Shown: positions 16,001 to 28,222 of the stretch, one piece after another | Layout of the letters: each line of letters opens with the position of its first letter | How positions within the stretch are numbered: the stretch's first letter is position 1 | Assembly: GCF_036324505.1 (NCBI RefSeq) | Contig: NC_086368.1 | Span: 7,074,016 to 7,138,015, forward strand | Direction: 5' to 3' | Source of the DNA: Eleginops maclovinus | Taxonomy: Eukaryota > Chordata > Actinopteri > Perciformes > Eleginopidae | DNA: 64,000 nucleotides | Notes under the pieces: model-generated | What the model saw: the letters and a program-made list of their open reading frames with translations, nothing else | Told to the model about the DNA's origin: nothing | The model's database searches: none | Made by a program: the position numbers and the translations under genes

Positions 16001-16629
16001 CTTTAATAATGATTTGGATTCAAATTCATTAAATAATATACTGTACATATAGAACGTAATGTTCACATTCATTTTCTGATTCACTAATTAATCATTTAAT
16101 CTATAAAAGGCTGTGGATGTAGATAGTGCAGTGCTCTTACTCCTTTGCAGAGTCTTTCTGGTGCAGCTGTTCAGAATGATGCCATTCATATGCGTCTGCA
16201 GCTTCAGATCCTCCTCCAGCTCCTCCACCTCCTCCTTCAGCCCGGACAGCACATTTTCTTTCTCTGCTCCCGGTTTCTGTCCGAAGATATACAACCTGTT
16301 GAGACAGACGACATGCCATTCATTAACTGTCATGACGGTTGAGCACTTTTTGAACATGTTCTACCTAATTCGATGCTTCTAAACCACCCAGTTATACTTG
16401 TAAGTGGACACATATTACAGGTTGAAAAGTGAAAAAACGATGAGCGATTTCAACTTTTAAAACATAACAAAACTCACATTGCATCCTGCATATGTCCTCT
16501 GAAGTTGAACGATATGTCGTTGTGGTTGTCCTGCTGTTGCAAGTCTTCAACTTCAGCCTGAAGCTGCTCGATCTGGGCCTCCAGCACTCGCACCTCCTCA
16601 ATGTTCTCCTCGCTCATCTTCTCCATCAT
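7048..16629 (-). CDS. cenpp: Centromere protein P, first five coding exons (3' end outside window)
   Basis: CENP-P is a subunit of the CENP-O/P/Q/U/R group of the constitutive centromere-associated network at the inner kinetochore. Reading on the - strand, coding exons are 16629-16478, 16295-16141, 15519-15431, 13048-12960 and 7144-7048. All have GT-AG borders and consistent phases and give 194 residues; human CENP-P is about 288, so roughly the last 95 are not visible. Residues 1-45 form a coiled coil (EEVRVLEAQIEQLQAEVEDL). Later blocks match the family: KRTVSDLNVVMD, then VEENRDLVLLFRTLRTF and RRRTFQHF. The start is ATGATG at 16629; the second ATG has A at -3 and G at +4. A likely 5' non-coding exon ends with a donor near 17159. 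The next gene, nol8, is head to head with it, as in human. Confidence 0.9.
8168..8590 (-). mobile_element. Non-autonomous DNA-transposon-like repeat, copy B (inverted)
   Basis: The reverse complement aligns by eye along nearly its full length with copies at 6425-6741 and 63211-63663. Shared blocks include GGTTTCAGACAGAGGGTGAA and GAACATTAAAGCATGGA. The end reads AAACGGGACCTATTCTGC, the counterpart of the GGSCCTATTATG end of the other copies. It lies in a cenpp intron. Confidence 0.65.
10750..10985 (+). mobile_element. Decayed LINE-type ORF2 C-terminal fragment
   Basis: With one frameshift and a stop, the + strand reads LRTIGNRAFCAAAPHLW, then a break, then RAPQATDSFKGLKTFLLKK. This resembles the extreme C-terminus of fish non-LTR reverse transcriptases (pattern R.xGxRAFxxAAPxLWNxLP…FKxxLKTxLF). 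No reverse-transcriptase or endonuclease core is present. The exact clade cannot be set from so short a piece. It is not a functional gene. Confidence 0.6.
11021..11249. mobile_element. Short element with ~29-bp terminal inverted repeats (MITE)
   Basis: The left end contains GAAATTAAGAGACCACTTC (around 11031-11049). The right end, read in reverse, contains AAAATTAACAGACCACTCA (around 11219-11240). With the flanking AGCCCTAGAA and AGCTCTGGAA these form imperfect inverted repeats of about 29 bp around a roughly 170-bp AT-rich core without coding sequence. It directly follows the LINE fragment. Confidence 0.6.
12030..12290. repeat. Degenerate dispersed repeat ('gctgcacgattt' type)
   Basis: It starts with AGGGCTGCACGATTTGAAAA followed by alternating AATTGCAATT and CAATTGTGA motifs. 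This is the look of an abundant fish repeat family known for such 'gctgcacgat' starts. Ends are not resolved. Confidence 0.4.
13385..13500 (+). repeat. Dispersed 'GCTAAGCTAGGCTAAC' repeat
   Basis: It contains AATGCTAAGCTAGGCTAACC preceded by an AGCCAGCTTTG block. The same order of motifs recurs at about 2749-2785, 39645-39790, 50660-50770 and 51905-52000, which marks a dispersed family and not a local repeat. Confidence 0.5.
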
Positions 16630-17158
16630 CCTGAGGGACAAAGACAGACTGAATAAATAAAATCATTTAGTTCTCTAAGATCACTGTCACCATGACATTA
16701 GTATTATACTTTATGTGTATTAAATACTCTGTAACAAATAAAATACCTGTGTTCTGACTTCAGTAAAAGTTCAAAAGTATCAGCATCATAATATAACTTG
16801 AGCATCCATTATTCAAAATGGTCAGAATTGTCTACTTAGCTAAACTTAAAAATAGACAGGCTTTTTTCCCCCACTTTGTTTAACATAAGTTGTGGATGCA
16901 TTTCTCCTCTTCTCAAAACTTTAATGGAAATATTTCATTTATAAAATGAATTCGCTGTGAAAGGGGCTAACGTTTATTTATTTTTATTTTCCACTAGTTA
17001 CTTTAGTGCACTCTAGCTAGCTAAAATTACGACGGCTTCAAAAAGGGGAATACAATAGTTCACGTCAAATTGCCACGTCTTAAGTTAACTTACCATACGG
17101 TGGTTTTTGTTATAATGTAAAAATAATTAAATAAAAGTTGAATGTAAGTGTATTTCAC

Positions 17159-17704
17159 CCTCTTATCCTCACTCTTCTTTCGGACGACCAAAACAGTTTG
17201 GAGCCTCGCGCCCTCTGGACTCCACCACTTTTTGGCTAGAGCAGGGGGGAGTGACTATTTCTGTGAGAAAGCGTCACACAGTTTGCTTACTTTAAAATTT
17301 AATCCCTGCTAATTTTGCTTTAAATATATTAATTTTAAAAGCATATTAGTGATATATCATGGTTAATATGCACTTAATAAAAAGCTGTCCAAGATGGAAA
17401 TGATGAGATTCCCCTTTACATCGAAAGCCGTATCTGTCACAGCTGTTGGTAATCTGGAATGATTACACGTTTTTTGAGCTAATTAATCAAGATACAAATA
17501 CATTTCTAAATTGATTAACAGTGATAAATACATTTTATTTATTTATTTACCAGTATCCACTTCTGCGCTTAATTTAGAGCGGTTGTTGAATCTCACACAG
17601 TGGAACGTTTCGCTTCTGCGGAAGGGAACAAGCGCGGAAGGGAAAGCCTGCAGGAGTGCAAACCCGGACAGACTAAACGGGTACACCAGCTGGATACATG
17701 TGAG
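17159..17704. promoter_or_regulatory. Divergent cenpp/nol8 promoter with both non-coding first exons
   Basis: On the - strand, a probable cenpp 5' UTR exon ends with AGAGG followed by GTGAAA at about 17159. On the + strand, a nol8 5' UTR exon ends with the donor GTAAAC at 17705. Fewer than about 450 bases separate the likely starts. The nol8 leader has E2F-like words (TTTCGCTTC near 17607 and GCGCGGAA near 17632), plausible for a kinetochore/ribosome-biogenesis pair but unproven. No TATA box is placed convincingly. In human, CENPP and NOL8 are also head to head. Confidence 0.6.
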
Positions 17705-18702
17705 GTAAACATTTGTTGGCTTTTCTGTCGATATAAGTTAAACCAGTGGTTTGATCGTGAACCTTGGGTTCAGTTATTGGTGAATTTATTTAGATAAAGT
17801 AGTTTATTTAGACTGTGTGCCGCTGTCTTAGTTCCTCTTAAAGACATGTATACACAGGGGTTGTCTCACTAGCTGCTGGCTCACACTCACCTGCAAATTG
17901 CATTAGCTATATTTGCTGAAACGCATTGTTAAAAAACTTCTATCGAAACTGTATATACTGACCTATAGCGTATTCATGGTATATTACTGTTTATACCTTA
18001 CATGTCACAACTTTAGTCTATGCACGTTTAATGTCATACATTCATCAGTTTTTCTGTATGTAATGTCTACTTTTAGCATGTAAATGCTTAAACCCTCTCT
18101 GTGTATGGTAAACTTATACTCACACTGCCTACTGTAACTATTACTGTTTGATCAATTATTTTTTTGTATTAAAAGGGCAGAGTCAGCATGCAGCATGGTC
18201 CCAATACAGTTTACTTAACAATCGAATGAATACGTAGAATACAGTATAGAAATAAAAAAATAAAAAATCAACGTTAGTTACCCAAGTTCTAGGGTAGGCT
18301 CAAATGAAGTGAATACATATGTTCACTGTGTTTCAGGCTTTCAACTTAAATTTGCTTCTTAAACCCCAAAAAAGGATTGAATGTGCATAAATATTGACCA
18401 AGAAATGTATAATATACAGATTTCATTTTTGTAAAACAAAAAAGGTGCATATCCCCAGAGTGCAGAACATGAAGTTAAGTGTAATGAAAAATGTAGAAAT
18501 GCCAATTAATCTATTCTCAAAATTGTCATTGATTACATTTCTGCTTGATCGACTTATCATGGACCTTAAAAAATGGCATTTTACATTACATTAAATTTAG
18601 CAGTAGCACCCATGCATGTTGTTTTGATGATTTACTGGACAGAGGACTGACTGCTGGTGTTTGTTGTGTGCGCAGGGACAGTGTTGTCGCGGATACTGAG
18701 AG

Positions 18703-21700
18703 ATGCAGCGGCTTTACGTTGGCGGGTTGAGCCACACAATCACTCAGAAGGATCTCAAGGATCGGTTCGGAAAGTTTGGACAAGTGGAGGATGTGGAGCT
18801 CCGGACCAGGACGGACGACGAGGGTGAGGAGTTCATTTCATGGTTGGACACTCAGCCATTATAATCACACTTAGATTTTTAGATTACATTTAATTCTCCT
18901 CACTATTATTCTGTATTTTATGTTGCACACGTTCTAATATCCACCCTTGTCAGTCACAATTTTGTGATATTTACAAAAAAAACGTTTGCATTTGCATTTA
19001 GGGAAGCTCTTATAGGAACTTTAGTTATATGCATTTTGTAGTAAATGGTGTTATTAAAAATGACCATTATTATCTTGTATAAATGTTTGAAGGCCACTTT
19101 TTTAGTATTGGTTTTGCTATAAATAATGATAATTTGTATTTATTATTATTATTATTATTGTTATTATTGTTATGTATTATTTGTATTTTAACCTGAATGT
19201 GTTCTGATTCTTCTTGCAGGTGTTCCTTACAAAACCTTCAGCTATATTAACATCAACATTACAGACGCCGACCTAAAGAAATGTAAGTCCACTGAGCCAT
19301 CTGCACTTTTGGTGTCATTCAGCCTTATTTGAATCAAAACAGGAAAAAATTCTTTCATTGTGGGTAGATAATATCCTTCATAGATAATGTTTTAAAATAT
19401 TGAAACCACAAAAGAGTCAGATAAATGGCTGCACAATACTGGTTCTGGAAAATTATTAATAAATTGTGATTTCTTGTAGTGCCTTTACCATACCTGACGT
19501 CAGAGCTTGTGTTGTGTCATCAGTTTGAGATCAGTTTGTTTGCTCTGCAGGTATGACAGTGCTAAACAAATCCAAATGGAAAGGAGGAACTCTGCAGATA
19601 GAAACAGCTAAGGAGAGTTTCCTACACAGGTACAGTCATGTTGACCTCATCATAAAAGTCTTCTCAGTCTAACACTAAAACCAATATGGGGCAGGAGGAA
19701 GTTGATTTATTCAACCATCAAGTGGAACATTAGTTTGTAATATTTGTATCTTTAGACTGGCTGAGGAGCGGCAGATGGCCGAGCAGCAGCGCCTCCTGCA
19801 GCCCGCAGTGGAGGACCAGAAGCAGAAGATGCTGGACTCCCTGAGCAAAGCCGGCGTGGAAAACTTCACCATGAAGGCTGCGGTGCCCGGGACAGAAGTA
19901 CCAGGACACGAGGTCCAGTCATTTACTGCTTCCTTCTGTCTGTTTGCACATCAGATCCAGTAGAAACCCTAGATATACTATTATTCTTTATTTTGGGGGG
20001 TTTGACTGCCAAAAAATAACTAATAGCTGGTCTGATAGAGTAAGTTATGTCTTACCCATCGCTCTGCCCAATTTAATATTTTCCTTAACTGGTTGAAGTG
20101 TTTTTAATAAACAAGTCTTTTTTTCACATCTAATGTAAGAAAATCCAGGCAAAAACATAGTTTTTCACGCAGTAGTTCCATGACGTGTCTCTTTTAAACG
20201 CTCTTGTCGCGTCAATAACTCTAAAATACATATCTAGGTGTTTCATTTCCTACACTTTGTCTACTTCAACTTGTATAATCTTCTGAAATTACTAAAAGTT
20301 AGATAAGATAATGCCTCATTTGCATTTATTTAAACGTACCATTTTTGAAAACGTGTAAGTAATTACCAGAAATAAACTTAAATTACTTACTCTATTCACC
20401 GGTAGTGTCTCCCATGAAAGCCCAAAAAAAACAGGAAGGATGAGATCCACCTGCTGTATTCACGGTAGCTTAAGATTCATTGGGAATAATTAATTAATTA
20501 TCACATAATAAGACGTGCTGTTAGTGTCTACTATTGAGTTATGGCTGGGAAAATGACAACAGATGCATGGAGAAACTGAAATCTGAATGAAGGTGATGAC
20601 TGTCTTTATGTGTGCTCTGCTCTCAGGACTGGGTGGTAAGTAAATTTGGACGCGTGCTGCCTGTGCTGCAGCTCAGGTCTCAGAAAGGCAGCCGAGTTCG
20701 AACCCTGAAGTACGACCCGTCCAAATACAGCCACAACATACGCAAGCTGGACCGCTCCTCCGCGGACCAGCCTGCCTCAGACCTGCCCATCCCTGTGAGT
20801 CAGCTGACCTGGGAACTGGAGGGAGGGGATGACGACATCAGCAAGAAAAGGCGCGGAGAGTTTCCCGCATACGAGCCGCCGAGACGCAAGAAGAGCAAGG
20901 CAGACGCCGTAAACTTGCAGAAAGCTGAGGGCAGAACCAGGTAAGCATTGGAGTTTTTCCGCTCATCCAAGAGGTCCACATGTTATTCTTCCACATGTTA
21001 TTAGTTTGTTTCTATTAGGTCAACTTAAATCAAGATTACACTTTTGGTATTAACAGTATAAAGTTCCTTAAAGGTTAGCATAGAATAATATGAATATGTT
21101 TAGTTTACTCAGTATTTGAGTATAATTTACTTAATCCGATTGTTATATTGCATTATCGTCAGTCTCCATTCTTGTTCTCCTCAGATTGAAGCAGACCATT
21201 GACTCTCCTGCTCACACCGAGGCTACTCAGGTCATCAACGGACATAAACCCCCCAGCATAGTCAGACCAGCTCAGAGGAAGGGGCCGCCTCTGACTTTCA
21301 GTGACATCGATTCAGACGAGGACATCCGCAGAATTGTGGCAGTCCAGAGCACCTCCCATGATGCACTGCAGCAGGAAGAGGACGAAGATAAACTGGAAGT
21401 CGTCGGACTGGATTATTTGGTGACGCCGGGCCGTGCTCGTCAGCAGAAAGGTGATGGCCGTGTTTCAAACATTAATTCAATTTTTTGAGAATTATAAATC
21501 TTTTTTCTATTTTTCTTTAAAGGAGCTTCTAAAGCATCTTATACCAACATTTATTGGTTATTATTTCTTAAAAAATGGTGACGAAAATATATACAGAGTT
21601 GGACATGCTACAGTAAGAAAATTACTTTTTTGAACTCGTAACTATGTAATGAAGCAACTGCTGACATTTCTTGTTACTTATTTGCCTTCAAATAAAACAC

Positions 21701-24700
21701 CAGTTAATCTTTGATCAAATAATAAAATATGGTCTTATTGATAGATATAACGAATAAAAATAAGGTGATAGAATGCAGAAAATAAATAATTTTCTTAAAG
21801 AATGATGAAATTACAAATGTTTAAGGTAAAAAAAAATCTTTTAGCAGGTAGTTTGTGAATATGTCCCAGTATTTTTATTTATTTATATATAGCAGTTACT
21901 TTAAAAAAGTAAGAAATGGATCATTTAAACAATCTATCAAAAAGAGTTTTTATAAATGTTGTTAAAATGGGAACAACTGTGCTGTGATTCCAGGAGGTCA
22001 TGGTGATGAAGAGGAGAATGACTACGACTCTGCAGACACAGATGAACTGTTGGCCTCCAGGAAACCTCCTCCTCCGCCTCCTCCTCCTCGTTCTTCTTCT
22101 CCTCCTCCCCAGGAGAGACTGACCCTCACTGCAGGAAGCATCTCAGGGAACAACACAGAGAAGAAGAGAAAGACAAAGAAGAAAAGTAAAGCTGCAGAGG
22201 AAGAGGACGATTCTACAGATGCTGAAGAAAAATCCACTCAGAAGGGAGGGGATTCTGGGAAATGTAGTTCTAAGAAGATGAAAGTCCTCCCTGTTGTAAA
22301 ACCATCTTCCTCAGAATCAGAAAGTAATGATGAGGATGAGGAGAAGTGTCAATCTGCTGATTCCAGTTCAGATTCTGATTATGAAGCCATGTTTTCTAAT
22401 GTCACTCGTCTGGAGATCTCCCTGGCTGATCTGCAAAAGCTAGCTGAAGAGTTCCAGGAGACCTCTGAGACTACAGCTCCCAGCAGCCTCAGCACCTCTG
22501 AAAAAGAAACTAAGACCCCAAAGAAGGGCACCACGCCGGAGGAGATCCTCGCCGCCCTCATGCAGGACGACAGCAGCGAAGAGGAGGAGGAGGAGCAGCA
22601 GCAGCAGCAGAAGAAGAAGAAGAAGAAAAGAAAGCAGACGCTACAATGCAGCTGCTGCCGGCCTTCATGGGGACGAAGGCGCTGAATGAGGGGTCAGAAA
22701 CAGAAGAGAGACAAGAGGAAGAAGAAGGAAGTGAGGTTAAGAAACTAAAGTTGGACCACAAAGCAACAGGCAGCAAATTGAATGGACACAAACACACTGA
22801 ATCAGAGTCTACAGATAGCAGTGATGAAGAGGAGGAAGACACTGAAGAGCCAAATAAAAAGGTGGAATTGTTGAAGAACATGACTGAGAAAGTTGAATCA
22901 GTTTCCTCCTCCAGCAGTGAGGAGGAGGAGGAGGAGGATGAAGAAGAAGAGGAGGAAGAACCGGAGAAAAAGGGAAAAGTGTTTAAGAACATGGCTGAAA
23001 AAGCTCACTCCTCTAGCAGCGATGAAGAGGAGACAAAGGCAAATCAGACTGTTCTTACATCTAAAGCTGCAGCAGCCTCATCTTCATCCTCCAGCTCTTC
23101 CGATGAGGACGACGAGGAAGAGATAATTCCTGCTAAAAATGCAGTGAAAGCAGCACCTCCCCCTGCTTCTCACAGTGAGTCCTCCAGCGAGGAAGTGGAG
23201 GAGGAGGAGGAGAAAAAGCAGGCTCCTCTCCGGGTCCCGTTAGGAGCTAAGGAAGAAGAGGAGCGCCAGAGGAAGGCCAATGTGAGGAGGCTGGCAGCCG
23301 TCCAGCAGAGGCAGAAAGAGACGGAGGAACACAAGAAGCTCATCCAGGGAGCGCTGGCCAACCTGGTGAGAGAGAGGAGCAGCAGGACTGCTTGAGAGTC
23401 ACGGGAGGAGGAGGAGGAGGAGGAGGAGGAGGAGGAGATGTGCAGTCCTCTCTTCTTGCAAGGGCGGTTTGGGGGTTCAGATTGGGCAAAAAGGGTTCAG
23501 GTCAAGACTTTAAGATGTTGGATTAATTGAGTCAAAATGTGTATTTGTTTTTACAGCAACAGATGAAGAGAATACACAAAATGTTGATAACATATATAAA
23601 TATATATATATATATATAGAAATAAATAAAAATATTTATAAGTATCTCAGCTCTCAACAGTGAAGGTGAGGAAGAGTTTTTTTTAGGGATGCTAACGACA
23701 GAACACAAACAAATTATATAATATTAAGTAATTGAGCAACTATTTGAAAAATATATTATAATCATTAATAGACTTTCTTGGTGTTTTAGTTAGCAGACAC
23801 AGAAACATTAGCATGCAGTCAGGATGTACCTTTCCAGTATTTGTTTGTGATGCAAAGCACAAGTTATTAAAATCATAATATTTCAAGTTAAAAAGATTGA
23901 AAACACAAAGATTTTCAGGATTAAGTTGAATCTCAATTGTTACCAATTCAATGTGTCCGTGTCAAACAGACGTACTATTAGCCTGGCAGCGTGTCTAACA
24001 CACAGTGTTTCCTCATTAGGATGCTCCAGCAGCAGGAGCAGGGAAACACATCGTCTTTGGCTCTGATGATGAGGAGGCTGATGATGAGAAGCAGACAACT
24101 TCAGAAGCCATAACGCTAAAGAAAACGCTGTTCCAGGACAGCCAATCAGAGGACGAGGCACCAGGTCATAAGAAGGCCACAACAAAAGAAAAGGTGAGAG
24201 AAGAGTTACTGATGTTAGAAAATATTTAGACAAATGCATTTATTCCTTATCAAAAACAAAATTGAATCAGGAATACTTAGAAGATATGTTATGGATCATA
24301 GTGACTTGTGACAATAATTTAGATTTTCCAAAAATATCAATTCTGTATACCTGAAACGGTTTACCCTCATTTTGAATACAACTGTACCAGCTGCCTTTTC
24401 CCCCTTTTTTTAAATGTAAGAAATATGAATTATTGTTGATGTTTTCTACAGCCACTTTGCTGTTTTATGATACTAACCAATAATAGAAAATTAATTGTTG
24501 TCATGTCATTAACTTTTTATATATATATCTTTTAACAATAACCTTTAAATGTAATGTCCTCAAAGCTCTGTCATTTCCCCTATTTTACTGAATATTGATA
24601 TTTTTCAAGTTATTGTCTAATCCCAGCATCTTGATGACACTAATGGAAACCTTTTCCTTTCTCGCGGAAGTAACACATTTGAAATTAGCTCTGTAATCGG

Positions 24701-27700
24701 CAGCTTTTTAACTGTGTGTGTTTGTGTGTGTCATCTGGTGCGTCTGAAGCCGTCGGGCACCAAGCTGTTTGGCGGCGATGAGGAGGATGCTGATGAAGAG
24801 GAGGATGGCAGCAGGTTTGACATCAGGCCTGAGTTTGAAGGCAGAGCAGGACACAAGGTGAGAAAAGGAGTTCACACGTATACCTGTTTTCATTATATTC
24901 AAGTATATTATTACAAATTATATCAATGGCAAATCTATAACTGTTGTTTGTTTGTGTGTTGTCCAGCTGATGGCACTGCAGTCTCGCTTCGGGACGGACG
25001 AGCGTTTCCGGATGGACTCTCGCTTCCTGGAGGAGAATGAGTACAAGGAGGAAGAGTCAGGTGAGGCTGAGGGAGCCGTTTGGGTATACTTTAGAGCTAG
25101 ATAGGTTTCCTTCCCTTTTTTTTTTGCAGAGGTCTGGTATGTTCACTGTGCAAACTTTGCATTAATTGAAACCAAATATCTGTTGTGTTTTTACCTAGTA
25201 TAAGGAACATTTGAAAACATCACTTAGAGAGACATAATGTTGCTCCAATGAGATGATGGTGTACAGTGGTGGAGGATACAATTCAACCAACCAGGAGGAA
25301 ACAGTGTGTGATTTCCACAGGTGTATTCAGGTCAATGAATAAGGCTGATATTAAAACAGTCATTTCCTTATTGGTCCATTTGTCCTTCTCTCACACAAGA
25401 TTTATTATGTTCTAACAAAATGTTCTTGTTTTTATCTCAAAAAGGTTTGTTAGGATATATGTTTGATATAGATTTTAAAGGCTCATTCTGTAGCGTCTCC
25501 AGCAGTGGAGCTAAGAAAATAAATGTTTTCCTTAGGGTGATATTTCAACTAGTCCTACGCTTAAAAATATGCATTTATGATGTATGAAAGTTGGGTTTAG
25601 TTCTATTTGAATCCTGCTGGATACATTTTGTGAGTGTGATATGCAGTGTTTGTCCATCTGGACATTTGTCACTTATTGCACTGAAGTAAAAGCTGTGGAC
25701 TCCTTTTCCTGTTTTAATAAAGCGAGTGTTTGTGATCAGAGAAAAAAAAGAGCGGGATCGAGGAAGAGGAGGCTCTGGAGGAGGAGAGGAAGAAGAACCT
25801 GTCAATCCTGCAGAGCGTCCTCGGCAGTGGCCAGCAGACCAGTATTAGCAGCATCACCAAGACGGCCAGCAAGGCCAAAACCTTCAGGTAGCACACTGAC
25901 TGACTCACATTCGCACAGTCTGGACACATTTCATATCAAATTATCTTCAAAATGATAAAATATGTGTTTGCAGAGACGTGTCAGCGCTGCACTACGACCC
26001 CAGCAAAGAAGAACACGCTGCGTTTGAGACCAAGACGGAGGAAACTAAGAAGGAGAGGTACGAACACAGAAACTCCATATCATCTGCTCTGATTCTGACC
26101 CTCATCCCTAGAAATATTTCATAGGTCACTTCAACAAAAAGAAACCAATAAGTCATCCAATCAAAATGTGCAAAAATGTAATCTTTACCGAGTCCTAAAA
26201 CAAATAAATTACTTAGTAATTTCAAACTTCCGGATCCCTAATCTGGATTTCAATGGATTTTTTGAATGGGTTCATTGTTCATTGCCTGAAATAAATCTGT
26301 GGTTAACTAAGCTTAAGAGTTTGTCTTTTTCCATCCCTGGTCGAAGCTTTTACAGTACGTGCTTTAAAACGGCGGTTGCAAACAAGGGACTAAAAGGTTG
26401 AAGGGAACATTTAATGTCAACACACTTCAAAAGGATTGTTTAGTTTAAACTCATGGCAAAGTCAGTCTTCCCAACTTATCATATTACCACACTAAGAGGA
26501 AAGAGTTTTGTAGAGGAAGTAAGCCTACTAAATCTGTTTTCTGTAAGCTTAGTTGTTGTGACATGAAGTCATGTGACTGCGGTGTAGTACAATTATATTC
26601 TAACGTTTCTTTTTCACTTAAAAGTCATAAAAGTGGTTGGAAGTATTGTGTAAGCATTATAAATGTTTGCCTGCCAGAGAGCTTATTATCTGCAATAATC
26701 CCAAATCCAATAAATTAATATCAGTGGCTTTTTGTCGAAGCAATCAGGGTTATGATAACTTCCAGGTTGTCTTAAAATACATTTGTCTGCCTTTTTATTG
26801 TCCGCTCTATCTGATGTTCTGTCATGTGGTCTGATGCCTTCACAGTAAGGCAGCCAGGAGGAAGAAGAGGGAGGAGGCTCAGAAACTCCCGGAGGTTTCT
26901 AAGGAGATTTACTACGACGTGTCCGGTGACCTGAAGGCCGTGTTCGGTCAGACAAAGGAGGAAGAGGTTGTTGCAGAAAAAGAGGACACAAACTGGGACC
27001 AAGAGGAACAAAAAGAAGAAGAGGAGGAAGGAGGACAGGATGAACAGCCGACCCTCCTCTCAGCTGATCATGGCCCAGAGAAAGACGAGGCGTCAGGATT
27101 TAAGTTCTCCTTCTTTGGAGATGACGCAGAAACAGGAAGTGGCGAGACAGGTGGGTCTTATCTCAGATATTTACTTTGACTCTCACAGAGATGATTTTGT
27201 TTTGATGATTTTTATATTTCTCTGCCAGCAGAGTACAAGATAGAGAGCATCCAGGCACCAAAGGTGTCATGGCAACAAGACCTACGTTACCATGGCAGCA
27301 GCTCAGATGAGGAGGAGGAGGAGCAGGAGGAAGAGAAGACACAAAGCAACGTCATCGCCAAAACCCCAGAGTGAGAGAAATTAAGATTGCTTCCTGAAAA
27401 CTGCTCCATGTATTCAAATTCCTTTTCAAAAGCTTAAAGGTGCATTCACCTGCATAAATTTGCCATCAGTCAGGTTGTCTGTTTCAGTAAGTTCTAAACT
27501 TTTTCTGTTTCTGTTCAGAGAGGAGACTCCCACAAAGACAGGTCTTTTCTTCTTCTACCTTGAAGACAGCAGACTGACCGGTAAGATGAAGATTACAAGA
27601 GAAGATCTTGAATGGATTTGTGTGATCCCACAGAGACTGTTCAGGGGTTTGCGTGGGGTAAAATCTACGTTACAGACAACAAAATGATTTTTAAAATGTT

Positions 27701-28222
27701 GTTCTGTTTTGTTTCTGTGTGTTTCCTCCCTCAGAGGGTCCCAAGTTGTTCTGCCGCTCCTCTCAGCTGGAGGAGCAGAAGGAGCAGTGGGAGGAGAGGA
27801 GGACCGAGCTTAGACAGGTAACTTTCAGTTTACATGAAATTTTCACAGGAACATTATGACACACTCTATTTCTAAGGTATTATATTTTATGTACAGTTGT
27901 TTTGGTTTCTGATCTTCTACTCAATAAAACAGCTGAATTTTATTTTGTGTTATCAATTTAGTTAGGTGTTGTTTAGGGCTTCCACGAGCGATTATTGGTG
28001 TTTTTTGATTAGTGTCCCAATTATCTAGTTTGTCAATAAAGTTATGTTAAAAATGTCCATCTCGTTTCCTTTTAGTTGAAGGTCTTGAAATTACAGAATT
28101 AACGCAACAGAACTGAATTGGAGAAGATTTGGTAAAGAAATGTCTACATTTTGTTTCCACAGGAGTATCGCAAGAAACACAAGGATGCCCGGAGGAAGCT
28201 GAAGTCCTCTGTAAAAAGCTGA
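18703..28222 (+). CDS. nol8: Nucleolar protein 8, 17 coding exons, frameshifted in one exon
   Basis: RRM protein of the nucleolus, implicated in rRNA processing. Coding exons: 18703-18823, 19220-19282, 19551-19629, 19756-19912, 20627-20940, 21185-21450, 21994-23365, 24020-24193, 24750-24857, 24967-25060, 25740-25887, 25974-26057, 26846-27150, 27232-27370, 27519-27580, 27735-27817 and 28163-28222. An N-terminal RRM has RNP2 LYVGGL (residues 4-9) and RNP1 KTFSYINI (45-52). Then come VPGTEVPGH and WVVSKFGRVLP, a long Ser/Glu/Lys-rich acidic middle, and conserved C-terminal blocks KHIVFGSDDEE, FRMDSRFLEE, ALHYDPSK, LPEVSKEIYYD, FKFSFFGDD and YRKKHKDA. The exon lengths sum to 3629 nt, one short of a multiple of three: exon 21994-23365 changes frame at about 22595-22640. 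Unrepaired, translation stops at 22685 after 563 residues. A one-base gap would give about 1209 residues; human has 1167. The start ATG follows an acceptor at 18675. Confidence 0.93.
22577..22640 (+). repeat. nol8: (GAG)n(CAG)n(AAG)n tract in nol8 coding exon, site of frame change
   Basis: Runs of GAG, CAG and AAG codons encode poly-Glu, poly-Gln and poly-Lys. Upstream homology to NOL8 (TPEEILAALMQ) is in one frame. Downstream homology (LLPAFMGTKAL) is in the frame one base earlier. The missing base therefore falls in or near this unstable tract. Confidence 0.85.
23403..23437 (+). repeat. (GGA)n tract just inside nol8 intron after the acidic exon
   Basis: About eleven GGA units start less than 40 bp after the splice donor at 23366. 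On the transcribed RNA this is a purine-rich GGA repeat, able in principle to form G-quadruplexes or bind splicing factors. Confidence 0.85.
27226..27231 (+). other. nol8: NAGNAG tandem splice acceptor in nol8
   Basis: The acceptor reads CCAGCAG before the exon starting GAGTAC. Splicing after the first or the second CAG would give the protein Ala-Glu-Tyr or Glu-Tyr at this junction, one codon different. Both keep the frame. Confidence 0.7.

Noticed and set aside
20585..20640. C/D snoRNA in a nol8 intron (GTGATGA near 20592)
   Set aside because: The box C-like word is only about 35 bp from the exon acceptor, with no paired D box or terminal stem.
22558..22992. 144-residue Ser-rich reading frame on the - strand
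   Set aside because: It is the antisense shadow of the GAG/GAA-rich nol8 exon.
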